22,479 nt of DNA, from assembly GCA_002705575.1 (NCBI GenBank), contig PAHI01000032.1:1-22479 (forward strand), written 5' to 3'. Shown here in pieces: positions 7,576-15,404 of the stretch (its first letter is position 1; each line of letters begins with the position of its first letter). This DNA is from Fidelibacterota bacterium. GTDB taxonomy: Bacteria > Marinisomatota > Marinisomatia > SCGC-AAA003-L08 > GCA-002719095. Made by a program: the position numbers and the translations under genes. The notes beneath the pieces are model-generated. The model had not been told where the DNA came from and did not search any database. It worked only from the letters and a program-made list of their open reading frames with translations.

Positions 7576-8576
7576 CAAATAACCTTTTTCTTAATATTGC
7601 TTCTAATTCGACATAATATTTCATATGGTATAGTCTTATGTATTTCAGCAAGCCTAGTCACATCATCAAACAAGCAAATCTCTTGATCCTCTCCCTCTAC
7701 TGCTAAATTATTCATTGAAACTCTACCAATTATACGCCTACCATCCTTAATCTCAGCCTGTTTTTTATTTTCATCAATTCTTATGAAACCATCACCATAC
7801 CCAATATCATAAGTTGATATTTTCATTTTTTTATTTGAAATAAAGCTTCCTCCATAACCTACTTTATCTCCTTTTGCAAGTTGTCTAGTAGAAATTTTAT
7901 TAGCCCAAAGTGATAAAATTGGCTTTAAATCAATTTTATCTGGCGAATTAATATAGCCATATAAAGCAATACCAATTCGAGCCATATCATACGCATTGTT
8001 ATTAAACTTAAAAACTCCAGATGATGAGGAACAATGAAACCTGATAGAACTGTAATTAAAATTATTTTCAATGACTTTTCTAATTGTATCAAATTCCATT
8101 TTTTGCTCCGATAAAAAAGAATCATTAAAAGAGTCTGCAAAATGAGTATAGACGCCTTTAAGAACAAGCCCCCTGGAATCAATTTGATTTAATGCTTTAC
8201 TTACCTGCGATACTAAAACACCATTTCTACGCATACCTGTATCAACCTTTAACTCAACAGAGCTCCCTTCTGGAATTTTACTAATAGAATCTAATTCGTT
8301 AATAGTAATATGTATATTATTTGAACTTTTAATTTTAGGGATATCTGCCAATACAAGAATTGTATCAAAAAAATCTCTGATTAGCTCTGCTTCATCAATA
8401 CTAATAACAATTGCATTCTTAATTCCATTATTATGCGCAAGTTTAGCCATCTCAATTAAGCCGTGGCCGTAAGCATTATTTTTGATAACAAAACCTATCT
8501 TATCTAGTTCTATTTTTTGAGTGACCAAGTCAATATTATGCTTGAAGTTTTTACTATTTATAACGCAAAATGACAT
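7575..8576 (-). CDS. alr: Alanine racemase, compact form
   Basis: PLP enzyme interconverting L- and D-alanine for peptidoglycan. The 333-aa protein shows the fold-type III barrel and C-terminal domain. The PLP lysine is Lys32 in VIKNNAYGHG; further landmarks are VDTGMRRNG (111-119), MARIGIALYG (198-207, Arg200 contacting PLP), the catalytic tyrosine Tyr241 in VGYGGSF, YDIGYGDGF (256-264) and GRVSMNN (284-290). Most alanine racemases are about 360-390 aa. Here the C-terminal segment between GRVSM and the final IPYEILCRI is short, and the usual Asp after the substrate-binding Met is Asn289. Catalytic Lys and Tyr are both present, so activity is expected. It lies 1 nt downstream of the YbhN-like gene and overlaps the aminotransferase start by one base. 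Its place at the head of the polysaccharide block is unusual. Confidence 0.92.
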   Translation of the reverse strand: MSFCVINSKNFKHNIDLVTQKIELDKIGFVIKNNAYGHGLIEMAKLAHNNGIKNAIVISIDEAELIRDFFDTILVLADIPKIKSSNNIHITINELDSISKIPEGSSVELKVDTGMRRNGVLVSQVSKALNQIDSRGLVLKGVYTHFADSFNDSFLSEQKMEFDTIRKVIENNFNYSSIRFHCSSSSGVFKFNNNAYDMARIGIALYGYINSPDKIDLKPILSLWANKISTRQLAKGDKVGYGGSFISNKKMKISTYDIGYGDGFIRIDENKKQAEIKDGRRIIGRVSMNNLAVEGEDQEICLFDDVTRLAEIHKTIPYEILCRIRSNIKKKVI

Positions 8577-8577
8577 A

Positions 8578-9525
8578 TTATTTAATTTTATTTAAATCTA
8601 TAAGCTGCTTAATACCTATATCTTTATCTACTATGAAATAATAAAAACCAGATACTGTCAACAATAAATAACCGTACCCATGAAGAATAGTGATATATGG
8701 TAATATTAATCCTTCACTCATAATATTTAATGATACCAAAGTTAATTGAACAGCTAGATGAAATGTACCTAAGCCTCCAGGTAGAGAAGGTATAGATAAA
8801 ACCAAAGAAGAAACAATTAATACAATCAAAGACTGATACCAATAAACGTTAACACCAAATGCTTGAAACATTAAATCAACATTTACCCAATATATAAACC
8901 AAATAAAGATGCCCAAAAAGTTTAAATATATAGTTTTTTTTATATCTAAACGGTGATATGCTAGAACAAAACTGGATGTAAAACCTTTTATTGATTGAAA
9001 ATTTAAAAACCTCAATCCTTTAAAAATTAAAACAAAACCAACCAAAAAGCACACAACTACAAATAAATAACTATATATGTTAACATTACTAGTAAACCAA
9101 GCAGGTGCAACAAACAAAGTCAAGATTATCATTAAAAAAAGCATACACATATCTAGGAAACGTTCAACAACAACTGTGCCAAGAATATAGCTTTTTGATA
9201 TATTTTCTTTATCTCCGAGCAAAAAAGCTCTAACTAACTCACCCAGCCTAAATGGTAACGTATAATTTGCAAAATATCCAATCATTTGCAATTTAAACAA
9301 ACTATATATATTGAATTCTTCACTTAAAATAATTTTCCATCTCAAAGCTCTAATCCATACAGTAACATATAGTAAAAATGAGCACATAAAAACATACCAA
9401 TAATTAACCTCAGATAACTCTCTAAAAAAAATAGCAAAATTTATTTTTTTATAAACAATATATATACAAAAAAAACTTATAGTAACTGAGATTAATGAAA
9501 TATATTTTTTTCGATTATAATTCAT
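8578..9525 (-). CDS. YbhN/AglD-like polytopic membrane protein (lysylphosphatidylglycerol synthase TM-region family)
   Basis: Inner-membrane protein of 315 aa made almost entirely of hydrophobic segments, about eight by eye, starting at residues 9-24. Two conserved motifs of the family are visible: RLGELVRAFLLGD (about 95-107) followed by VVVERFLDM, and SIPSLPGGLGTFHLAVQ in the C-terminal third. The soluble aminoacyl-transferase domain of MprF is absent, so it is not an MprF lysyltransferase. Family members are suspected of moving or modifying lipids and glycolipids, but function is not settled. Position between a LolA-like carrier and cell-wall/polysaccharide enzymes suggests an envelope role. 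ATG 9525; 50-nt gap upstream, 1-nt gap to alr. Confidence 0.82.
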   Translation of the reverse strand: MNYNRKKYISLISVTISFFCIYIVYKKINFAIFFRELSEVNYWYVFMCSFLLYVTVWIRALRWKIILSEEFNIYSLFKLQMIGYFANYTLPFRLGELVRAFLLGDKENISKSYILGTVVVERFLDMCMLFLMIILTLFVAPAWFTSNVNIYSYLFVVVCFLVGFVLIFKGLRFLNFQSIKGFTSSFVLAYHRLDIKKTIYLNFLGIFIWFIYWVNVDLMFQAFGVNVYWYQSLIVLIVSSLVLSIPSLPGGLGTFHLAVQLTLVSLNIMSEGLILPYITILHGYGYLLLTVSGFYYFIVDKDIGIKQLIDLNKIK

Positions 9526-9575
9526 ATTCTTTTATAAGAAATAAAGTTTAAATATACATTGATTAAATAGATAAA
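9526..9575 (-). other. Intergenic gap between lolA-like and ybhN-like genes
   Basis: Fifty AT-rich bases. A five-base-pair inverted repeat (9527-9540, ttctt/aagaa) lies directly upstream of the ybhN-like ATG. It is too weak and too AT-rich to call a terminator, and no convincing promoter is seen. Transcription is therefore likely to continue through this gap. Confidence 0.35.
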
Positions 9576-10184
9576 CTAGCTTGTGAAATCAAAAATATCT
9601 ATAGTTAAAGTATCTACAATATTATAAAAAAGTCTATTTTTAAACATTGTAGAATCTAAAACATCAAATTTGATGTCATATAAAAAATACTTATTATGAT
9701 TACTTATATACTTAATAGTGTCCTTTGTTCCGCATGAAATAATAAGTGAATCGCTGTTCAATAAATTTTCAAGATAGAGATAGCTGCCACTATTTATTAG
9801 TTTATAATTTTTAAAATTGAACAATTTAGCTGAAAATACTTTACTAATAAGGCTATTAATTATTTTATCTGGTTTATTTATAAACATTTGATTTGATTGA
9901 AAATTATATTGATTTATTTTTTTACCATCATAATAAACGATGGCATCCATAAATTTTACTTGATATACATTTTTTTGTGTATTAAAGAGTAACGTAACGT
10001 TATCAATATAGGCTGGAAATTGATTTGATTGAAAATTTGCAGTAAAAGAAACTTCAACCATTTCATTTTTAAAAAAATTATTTTTATCAAAAAGCCATTT
10101 ATCTAGATTTGAACACAGGACAAAACTACAAACAACATTAAATAAAATAATTTTAATTAAAAATCGTATCGAGATATGATTCAT
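9576..10184 (-). CDS. Divergent LolA-like periplasmic protein (outer-membrane lipoprotein carrier family)
   Basis: Probably carries lipoproteins through the periplasm to the outer membrane. From ATG 10184 it is 202 aa. It opens with a signal peptide (MNHISIRFLIKIILFNVVCSFVLCS), with cleavage expected near residue 25. The mature part is rich in beta strands. VEVSFTANFQS (42-52), followed by a strand ending in VYQVKFMDAIVYYDGKKINQYN (about 72-93), has the LolA pattern of a strand pair leading to a DG turn and an aromatic strand. Identity to known LolA appears low, so the call leans on shape and on synteny: lolA directly follows ftsK in E. coli and in many FCB genomes. The start lies 32 nt inside the ftsK 3' end. 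ATG 10184 was chosen over TTG 10187 because it immediately precedes the signal peptide. It could instead be another lipid-binding beta-barrel half. Confidence 0.6.
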   Translation of the reverse strand: MNHISIRFLIKIILFNVVCSFVLCSNLDKWLFDKNNFFKNEMVEVSFTANFQSNQFPAYIDNVTLLFNTQKNVYQVKFMDAIVYYDGKKINQYNFQSNQMFINKPDKIINSLISKVFSAKLFNFKNYKLINSGSYLYLENLLNSDSLIISCGTKDTIKYISNHNKYFLYDIKFDVLDSTMFKNRLFYNIVDTLTIDIFDFTS

Positions 10185-12540
10185 CAACTAAAACCTCTCT
10201 TGCTTTACTACCACTATAGCCTGTAATAATACCTAAAGCCTCAAGCTCATCAACTAACCTACCTGCCCTACTATAACCTATTTTAAATTTTCTTTGTAAT
10301 AAGGAAACAGATGCTTGCTGATTCTGAATTACTAATTTTGCCGCATCAAATAGAAGTACATCTTTATCTTCATCTACATTAAAATCACTTTTAGGGATAT
10401 CTTTTTTTCTTTCAGGTAAAAGTAATTCCTCTGGTTTATTCTGAGAAGATATATGATTCATCAATTTTTCAATTTCTTCTAAGGTTATATATGCATTATG
10501 TATTCTAGTAGGAGAAGCACTTCCCGGTGGAAGAAAAAGCATATCTCCACGACCTAAAAGCTTTTCAGCGCCCATTTGATCTAAAATAGTTCTGGAATCA
10601 ATTTTTGAAGATACTTGAAATGAAATCCTAGCAGGAAAATTTGATTTAATTAGTCCTGTAATAACATCAACAGATGGACGTTGGGTAGCAACAACTAAAT
10701 GAATTCCAACTGCTCTTGCTTTTTGAGCCAATCTTGTTATAGGGTCTTCTACTGCTCTACCAGAAGTCATCATTAAATCTGCTAATTCATCAATTATTAC
10801 CACTAAATAAGGTATTTTTTCTAAATGTGAATCTTGCTTTTGCTTTATATGATATTCTTCAATATTTCTTACACGAACACCTGAGAACAAATCAAACCTT
10901 CTCTCCATTTCACTAATAGCTGAATCTAATATACCAACTGCATTTTCAACTGTTGTCATAACATACTCATCTAGATCAGGAGCTGTAATAAGATGATAAC
11001 CTACAAGAGATTTATATGTAGCCAATTCTAATTTCTTAGGATCTATTAATATAAATTTAACTTCATCTGGCTTAGCTTTATATAATATTGAAACAATAAT
11101 AGTATTGATACAAACAGATTTGCCTGCCCCAGTTGCACCTGCAACAAGCAAATGAGGCATTTTTTGTAAATCAAAAGAAAAAGCTTCACCCATAGTAGTT
11201 TTACCAAGACCTATAGTTAACTTAGATTTTGAATTAACATACTGATCGGAATTAATGATATTTTTAAGATACACAATCTTAGGCTTATCATTTGGCAACT
11301 CTATACCAACAGATTTTGAGCCTGGTATAGGAGCTAACACTCTTATTCTACTTGCCTTCATTACACGAGCAAGATCATCTGATAAATTGGTAAACTTATT
11401 AACTCTAACACCCTCTGCGGGCTCAATCTCATACAGCGTTATTACAGGGCCTTTTTTTATACCTACTATTTCACCTATAACCCCAAAAGAAGCCAACGCA
11501 TCAATAATTTCTTGCCCCCTAGCTCTAAGCTCTTCCTCAGAAACATCAATAGTAACATCAGGCTCATCATTAAGAATACTTGTAGGTGGCAATTTAAAAT
11601 TAAATAACCTATGTTTTCTTTCTTTACTTAAATCTAAACTGACTTCATCAATAGAAGTTTCTTCTGTTATTTCTATATTATCAATGTTATAATTCTCAGA
11701 TTGATTTAAATCAACGACATCTTCCTGATTATCCTTCACTCTAGGAATGCTTTCATTTTTATCTAAATAATAATCTTCTAACACTGAATTAGATTCTATA
11801 GCTTGCTGCTCTAAAACAGAAGTATCATTTTTTTCTGAGCTATTAACTTCATCTTCATAAACGGGAACATCATGTTTCCTTATATTGTTATCATCCTGAA
11901 TTACTTGAGTATTAGAATTTATTTGTGATTTATTTTTTATTTTATTTTTAAATGTGACAAAGCTAAAAAAATTTTGAAACATATTAATCAAAGGGCTGAC
12001 AATCATATCAAGAGTACGATATATAGGCAATTCAAATATCATACAAGTAGCTATATAAAAAAAAAGGCCGCCAGAAATCCATACAAATGCGCCTAACCTA
12101 TTTTCCAACCAATTAAAAATAGATACCCCGAATTGACCAGACTGAACAACCAAACCTCCATTAAAACCACTAGAATATACTGATAAAAAAATCATAGCAA
12201 TCAATAAATACAACGATCTAATAAAAGTTTTATTAATCGACTTTGACCTGATTAATGTAATGCCCCACAGTAATAAAACAGCTGAAATAATTAAACTATT
12301 AAGCCCAAAACCTTTACAGGCAAGCAGATAGTAAACAAAATCTCCAAATCTTCCAGTAATATTATCAGATGGAGCGCTAATAGTATAATCAAAAGGCTCA
12401 CTACAGCCACTTACCGAACCCTTGCCTAAACCTTGAGGCAATTCATTTGTAGGAATTAAACTTAAAAATACAAATAGACCTAAAAGAATCAAGATTAATC
12501 CTACTATTTCATTCCTTCTATTTGAAATTACTTTACTCAA
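10153..12540 (-). CDS. ftsK: DNA translocase FtsK
   Basis: Septum-located motor that pumps chromosome ends apart during division and activates dimer resolution. The 795-aa protein has four N-terminal membrane segments (about 12-29, 79-97, 107-126, 148-170) and an acidic, low-complexity linker (about 205-310). The alpha/beta RecA-like motor follows, with IRVLAPIPGSKSVGIELPN (399-417), Walker A GATGAGKS (468-475, Lys474) and Walker B VVIIDELADLMM (580-591). FQVSSKIDSRTILDQMGAEKLLGRGDM follows in the motor C-terminal part. A winged-helix gamma domain (about 732-795, VSLLQRKFKIGYSRAGRLVDELE) ends the protein and would read KOPS-like sites. Start is TTG 12540; an AAGGAG Shine-Dalgarno, encoded inside the gcvT tail, lies about 10 nt upstream, and no ATG fits. 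It overlaps gcvT by 8 nt and the lolA-like gene by 32 nt. Confidence 0.97.
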   Translation of the reverse strand: MSKVISNRRNEIVGLILILLGLFVFLSLIPTNELPQGLGKGSVSGCSEPFDYTISAPSDNITGRFGDFVYYLLACKGFGLNSLIISAVLLLWGITLIRSKSINKTFIRSLYLLIAMIFLSVYSSGFNGGLVVQSGQFGVSIFNWLENRLGAFVWISGGLFFYIATCMIFELPIYRTLDMIVSPLINMFQNFFSFVTFKNKIKNKSQINSNTQVIQDDNNIRKHDVPVYEDEVNSSEKNDTSVLEQQAIESNSVLEDYYLDKNESIPRVKDNQEDVVDLNQSENYNIDNIEITEETSIDEVSLDLSKERKHRLFNFKLPPTSILNDEPDVTIDVSEEELRARGQEIIDALASFGVIGEIVGIKKGPVITLYEIEPAEGVRVNKFTNLSDDLARVMKASRIRVLAPIPGSKSVGIELPNDKPKIVYLKNIINSDQYVNSKSKLTIGLGKTTMGEAFSFDLQKMPHLLVAGATGAGKSVCINTIIVSILYKAKPDEVKFILIDPKKLELATYKSLVGYHLITAPDLDEYVMTTVENAVGILDSAISEMERRFDLFSGVRVRNIEEYHIKQKQDSHLEKIPYLVVIIDELADLMMTSGRAVEDPITRLAQKARAVGIHLVVATQRPSVDVITGLIKSNFPARISFQVSSKIDSRTILDQMGAEKLLGRGDMLFLPPGSASPTRIHNAYITLEEIEKLMNHISSQNKPEELLLPERKKDIPKSDFNVDEDKDVLLFDAAKLVIQNQQASVSLLQRKFKIGYSRAGRLVDELEALGIITGYSGSKAREVLVDESYLDTIFN

Positions 12541-13615
12541 AAAGAGAATTCTCCTTTATAAAAGGACCTTTAAAAACATTGATAGAGAACTTTCTATCTC
12601 TTATCCTCAAATGAAAGTTATCTTTTTTTATGAATTTATTTTGAATATAACCCATACCTATACCAGAAGCAAGGTTCGGAGAAAAAGTACCACTCGTAAC
12701 ATAACCAACCTCTTTATCTCCACAGAACAATGAATAACCTTTTCTAGGAATGCATTTATCTTTGACTAAAAAACTAACTATTTTTTTATCTGTACTATTT
12801 TTTTCATTGATTAATTCACTCCTACCAATAAAATTTGGTTTGTCTAAATCAACCACCCAATGCAATCCACAATTATAAGGTGTTATATTTTCATTCATAT
12901 CATTTCCATATAGCAAATAGCACATTTCTAATCTTAATATATCTCTCGCTGCTAAACCTACAGCTGAAACAGAATAATCAGATATTAATTTATCCCACAT
13001 ATAATTGATAAATTCATGATCTGAATAAATCTCAAACCCTAGCTCTCCAGTATAACCAGTACGACTTATTACATCAAACATTCCTTTATTTTTAATATTA
13101 GAAAATTTATAAAATTTTAAATCAGTCAAACACTCTCTTAATTCAGGAAACTTAGATAAAATATATCTACTCTTGGGACCCTGCAATGCAATTAAAGATA
13201 TATTTTTTGATAAATCTTCTATAGTTATATTCTTAGGCTTATGCTGTTTAATCCAATTAAAATCATTCTCTATATTTGCGGCATTAACTACTAGCATATA
13301 ACCATCGTCTAAACAGTACAAAATCAAATCATCTATAATCCCTCCACGATCATTGCACAATAATGTATATTGACATTGACCTGGAGATAGCTTTGAAACA
13401 TTATTAGTTGTAATATAATTTACAAAATCTAAACTATTTTCGCCTTTTATATATATTTGCCCCATATGAGAAACATCAAAAAGACCTACGCTTTGCCTAA
13501 CAGACTTAGACTCCAAATTAATTCCTTGGGGATATTGAATTGGCATTTTATATCCTGCGAAATCAACCATTTTAGCCCTTAACTCGATATGCTTACTATA
13601 TAAACTAGTTTTCAC
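12533..13615 (-). CDS. gcvT: Glycine cleavage system T protein (aminomethyltransferase)
   Basis: Releases ammonia from the aminomethyl-lipoyl H protein and passes the methylene group to tetrahydrofolate. The 360-aa protein matches the usual length. It begins in the standard way (HIELRAKMVDFAGYKMPIQY), has SVGLFDVSHMGQI (42-54), GGIIDDLILYCL with the conserved Asp pair, NAANIENDFNWI, ISRTGYTGELGFEIY and GLAARDILRLE, all signature segments. Start GTG 13615, three nt after ruvA; this is the only start giving the family N-terminus. No gcvH or gcvP is in the window, so the complex is completed elsewhere. Its placement between ruvA and ftsK is a gene-order peculiarity rather than a functional link. 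Confidence 0.96.
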   Translation of the reverse strand: MKTSLYSKHIELRAKMVDFAGYKMPIQYPQGINLESKSVRQSVGLFDVSHMGQIYIKGENSLDFVNYITTNNVSKLSPGQCQYTLLCNDRGGIIDDLILYCLDDGYMLVVNAANIENDFNWIKQHKPKNITIEDLSKNISLIALQGPKSRYILSKFPELRECLTDLKFYKFSNIKNKGMFDVISRTGYTGELGFEIYSDHEFINYMWDKLISDYSVSAVGLAARDILRLEMCYLLYGNDMNENITPYNCGLHWVVDLDKPNFIGRSELINEKNSTDKKIVSFLVKDKCIPRKGYSLFCGDKEVGYVTSGTFSPNLASGIGMGYIQNKFIKKDNFHLRIRDRKFSINVFKGPFIKENSLFE

Positions 13616-13618
13616 GAG

Positions 13619-14197
13619 CTATTTAATTTTATTAAGGGTTTCTTTAATCAAATCTGCAGTTTTTATGTTTTCATTTTTAATTAATATCTGATCTATTCTC
13701 TTTCTAACCAGAGCACCAGAATAACCTAATATACTTAAAGCACTAAGAGCATCTTTAACAATACTAGAGTCTGTAGTTTTTAATGAATAAGAACCATCAG
13801 GTAATTTATCTTTTAATTCGACAATTATTCTTTGAGCTGTTTTTGGACCTATACCAGGTAAAGAAGAAAGCATCTTAGAGTCACCTGAAGAAATCCTATT
13901 AATAATATCTTCAGGTTTTGCAGAAGATAGTATTGGAATAGCTGTTTTTGGACCTATACCATTTATGCTAATCAACAATTTAAACAACCTCCTTTCTTCT
14001 ATATTTAAAAAGCCAAACAAGCTATGATTATTTTCACTTATACTAAGATATGTATATAAAAACACATCTTCACCTTTATCAGGAAGCTTTTCAAAAGTAT
14101 ATCCAGATATATTGCACTCATAGCCTAACCCATTAACCCCAACAACAATTTTATCAGACAACTTATCTACTAATTTTCCTTGTAAAAAAACTATCAT
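13619..14197 (-). CDS. ruvA: Holliday junction branch migration protein RuvA
   Basis: DNA-binding tetramer that loads the RuvB motor onto Holliday junctions. The 192-aa protein starts with MIVFLQGKLVDK, the OB-fold domain, then two helix-hairpin-helix motifs, INGIGPKTAIPIL (about 74-86) and LPGIGPKTAQRII (about 111-123). A short flexible linker and the C-terminal RuvB-binding helices (about 148-192, DALSALSILGYS) follow. ATG 14197 shares four bases with the ruvC stop (ATGA), as is common for ruvC-ruvA pairs. ruvB is not in the window. Confidence 0.96.
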   Translation of the reverse strand: MIVFLQGKLVDKLSDKIVVGVNGLGYECNISGYTFEKLPDKGEDVFLYTYLSISENNHSLFGFLNIEERRLFKLLISINGIGPKTAIPILSSAKPEDIINRISSGDSKMLSSLPGIGPKTAQRIIVELKDKLPDGSYSLKTTDSSIVKDALSALSILGYSGALVRKRIDQILIKNENIKTADLIKETLNKIK

Positions 14198-14667
14198 ATC
14201 CTGAAATTCTGTTTATAACACACTGCAATTGCTAATGCATCAGAAGCATCTAAAGGCTGTGGAAGCTTATCCATTGATAGTAAGTTTTTAACCATAAACT
14301 GCACTTGTTCTTTTGTTGCATTGCCATTCCCGGTCAAAGACTGCTTAATTCTTCTAGCTGAAAATTCAAATAATGGTAAATTATTATTCGCCGATAAAAG
14401 AACAGGAATACCTCTAGCATGACCTAGCAATAAAGCTGCTTTTACATTTTTACCGTAAAAAATTTCCTCAATGGACATCACAGAAGGAGTATATTTTTTA
14501 ATAATATAACTTAAATCTTCATATATTGTTTTTAAACGTATATTCAACTTATCCTTAGAATTTGTTTTTATTACACCATAATCGACAATTTTAAAACTTC
14601 CATCACATATATCAAGTATACCAAAACCTGTACAAAGCAAACCTGGATCTATACCAATAACTCTCAA
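14194..14667 (-). CDS. ruvC: Crossover junction endodeoxyribonuclease RuvC
   Basis: Dimeric resolvase that cuts Holliday junctions symmetrically after RuvAB branch migration. The 157-aa protein carries the four catalytic acids: Asp7 in GIDPG, Glu67 in SIEEIFYG, and Asp140 and Asp143 in LDASDALAIA. KAALLLGHARG (76-86) is also diagnostic. The start is TTG 14667: an in-frame TAG lies immediately upstream and the conserved IGIDPG begins four residues later, so no other start is possible. The TTG overlaps the yebC stop (TTGA). Confidence 0.97.
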   Translation of the reverse strand: MRVIGIDPGLLCTGFGILDICDGSFKIVDYGVIKTNSKDKLNIRLKTIYEDLSYIIKKYTPSVMSIEEIFYGKNVKAALLLGHARGIPVLLSANNNLPLFEFSARRIKQSLTGNGNATKEQVQFMVKNLLSMDKLPQPLDASDALAIAVCYKQNFRI

Positions 14668-15404
14668 CTATCTAATTTAGTCGTTTCAATTTCTAAATTT
14701 GTATATATTTTCTGTACATCTTCATGCTCTTCAAGAAGACTTAAAAGATTAATTATCGATACTGCATTAGATTCCTTTATCTTAACTGTATTTTGAGGCT
14801 GCAAAGACAACTCAGCTTCTATAGAGTATTTATTTGATTCTAATTCTACACAAAATGCCTCAAAACTATTAGGATCAACATTAATTTCATAAAAATTATC
14901 ATCTTGAGAATTAATATCATCGATATCATAACTCAAACAATGATTTAATAAATCATCTTCATTGATAGAAGATTTTTTAATAATGACAACTCCTTTTTTT
15001 TCAAACATCCAACTAACACATCCCGATTCTCCTAAATTACCTCCATTCTTACTCATAATATGTCTTATATCTGGCACAGTCCTATTCTTATTATCTGTCA
15101 TAATTTCAAGCATAATGGCTACACCTTCAGGACCATAACCTTCATAAAGATAATTTTCATAGTTTACTCCCTCTAATTGGCCAGTTCCTTTTTTTATTGC
15201 ACGCTCTATATTAGCTGAAGGCATATTAGAAGACTTGGCTTTTTTAATTGCAAGTCGTAAACTAGAATTCATACCAGGATCATCTCCTCCTTCTCTAGCT
15301 GCTAATGCAATATCTTTTGAAAGTCTAGTAAATACAGCTCCCCTCTTAGCATCATTTGCTCCTTTTTTTCTTTTAATTGTTGACCATTTACTGTGACCTG
15401 ACAT
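14664..15404 (-). CDS. yebC: YebC/PmpR-family protein (TACO1 family)
   Basis: Conserved cytoplasmic protein. The family has been described both as transcriptional regulators and as factors that help ribosomes through difficult sequences; this member's role cannot be told from sequence. The 246-aa length is normal, and the N-terminus is canonical: MSGHSKWSTIKRKKGANDAKR, then FTRLSKDIALAAREGG and the NMPSANIERAIKKGTG segment. YEGYGPEGVAIMLEIMTDNKNRT (about 88-110) is the other signature. Location directly before ruvC-ruvA repeats the well-known yebC-ruvC-ruvA order. ATG 15404 overlaps the gatA stop by one base (TAATG). Confidence 0.96.
   Translation of the reverse strand: MSGHSKWSTIKRKKGANDAKRGAVFTRLSKDIALAAREGGDDPGMNSSLRLAIKKAKSSNMPSANIERAIKKGTGQLEGVNYENYLYEGYGPEGVAIMLEIMTDNKNRTVPDIRHIMSKNGGNLGESGCVSWMFEKKGVVIIKKSSINEDDLLNHCLSYDIDDINSQDDNFYEINVDPNSFEAFCVELESNKYSIEAELSLQPQNTVKIKESNAVSIINLLSLLEEHEDVQKIYTNLEIETTKLDS

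Noticed and set aside
7328..7582. 84-codon open frame on the plus strand
   Set aside because: It is antisense to the N-terminal part of the sugar aminotransferase, whose PLP motifs are intact.
9527..9540. Inverted repeat upstream of the ybhN-like gene as a terminator
   Set aside because: The stem has five base pairs, is nearly all A/T, and has no T-tract in the right place.
11255..11692. 145-codon open frame on the plus strand
   Set aside because: It is antisense to the FtsK linker and motor, which has clear family motifs. Its product shows no recognisable domain, and everything else here is on the minus strand.
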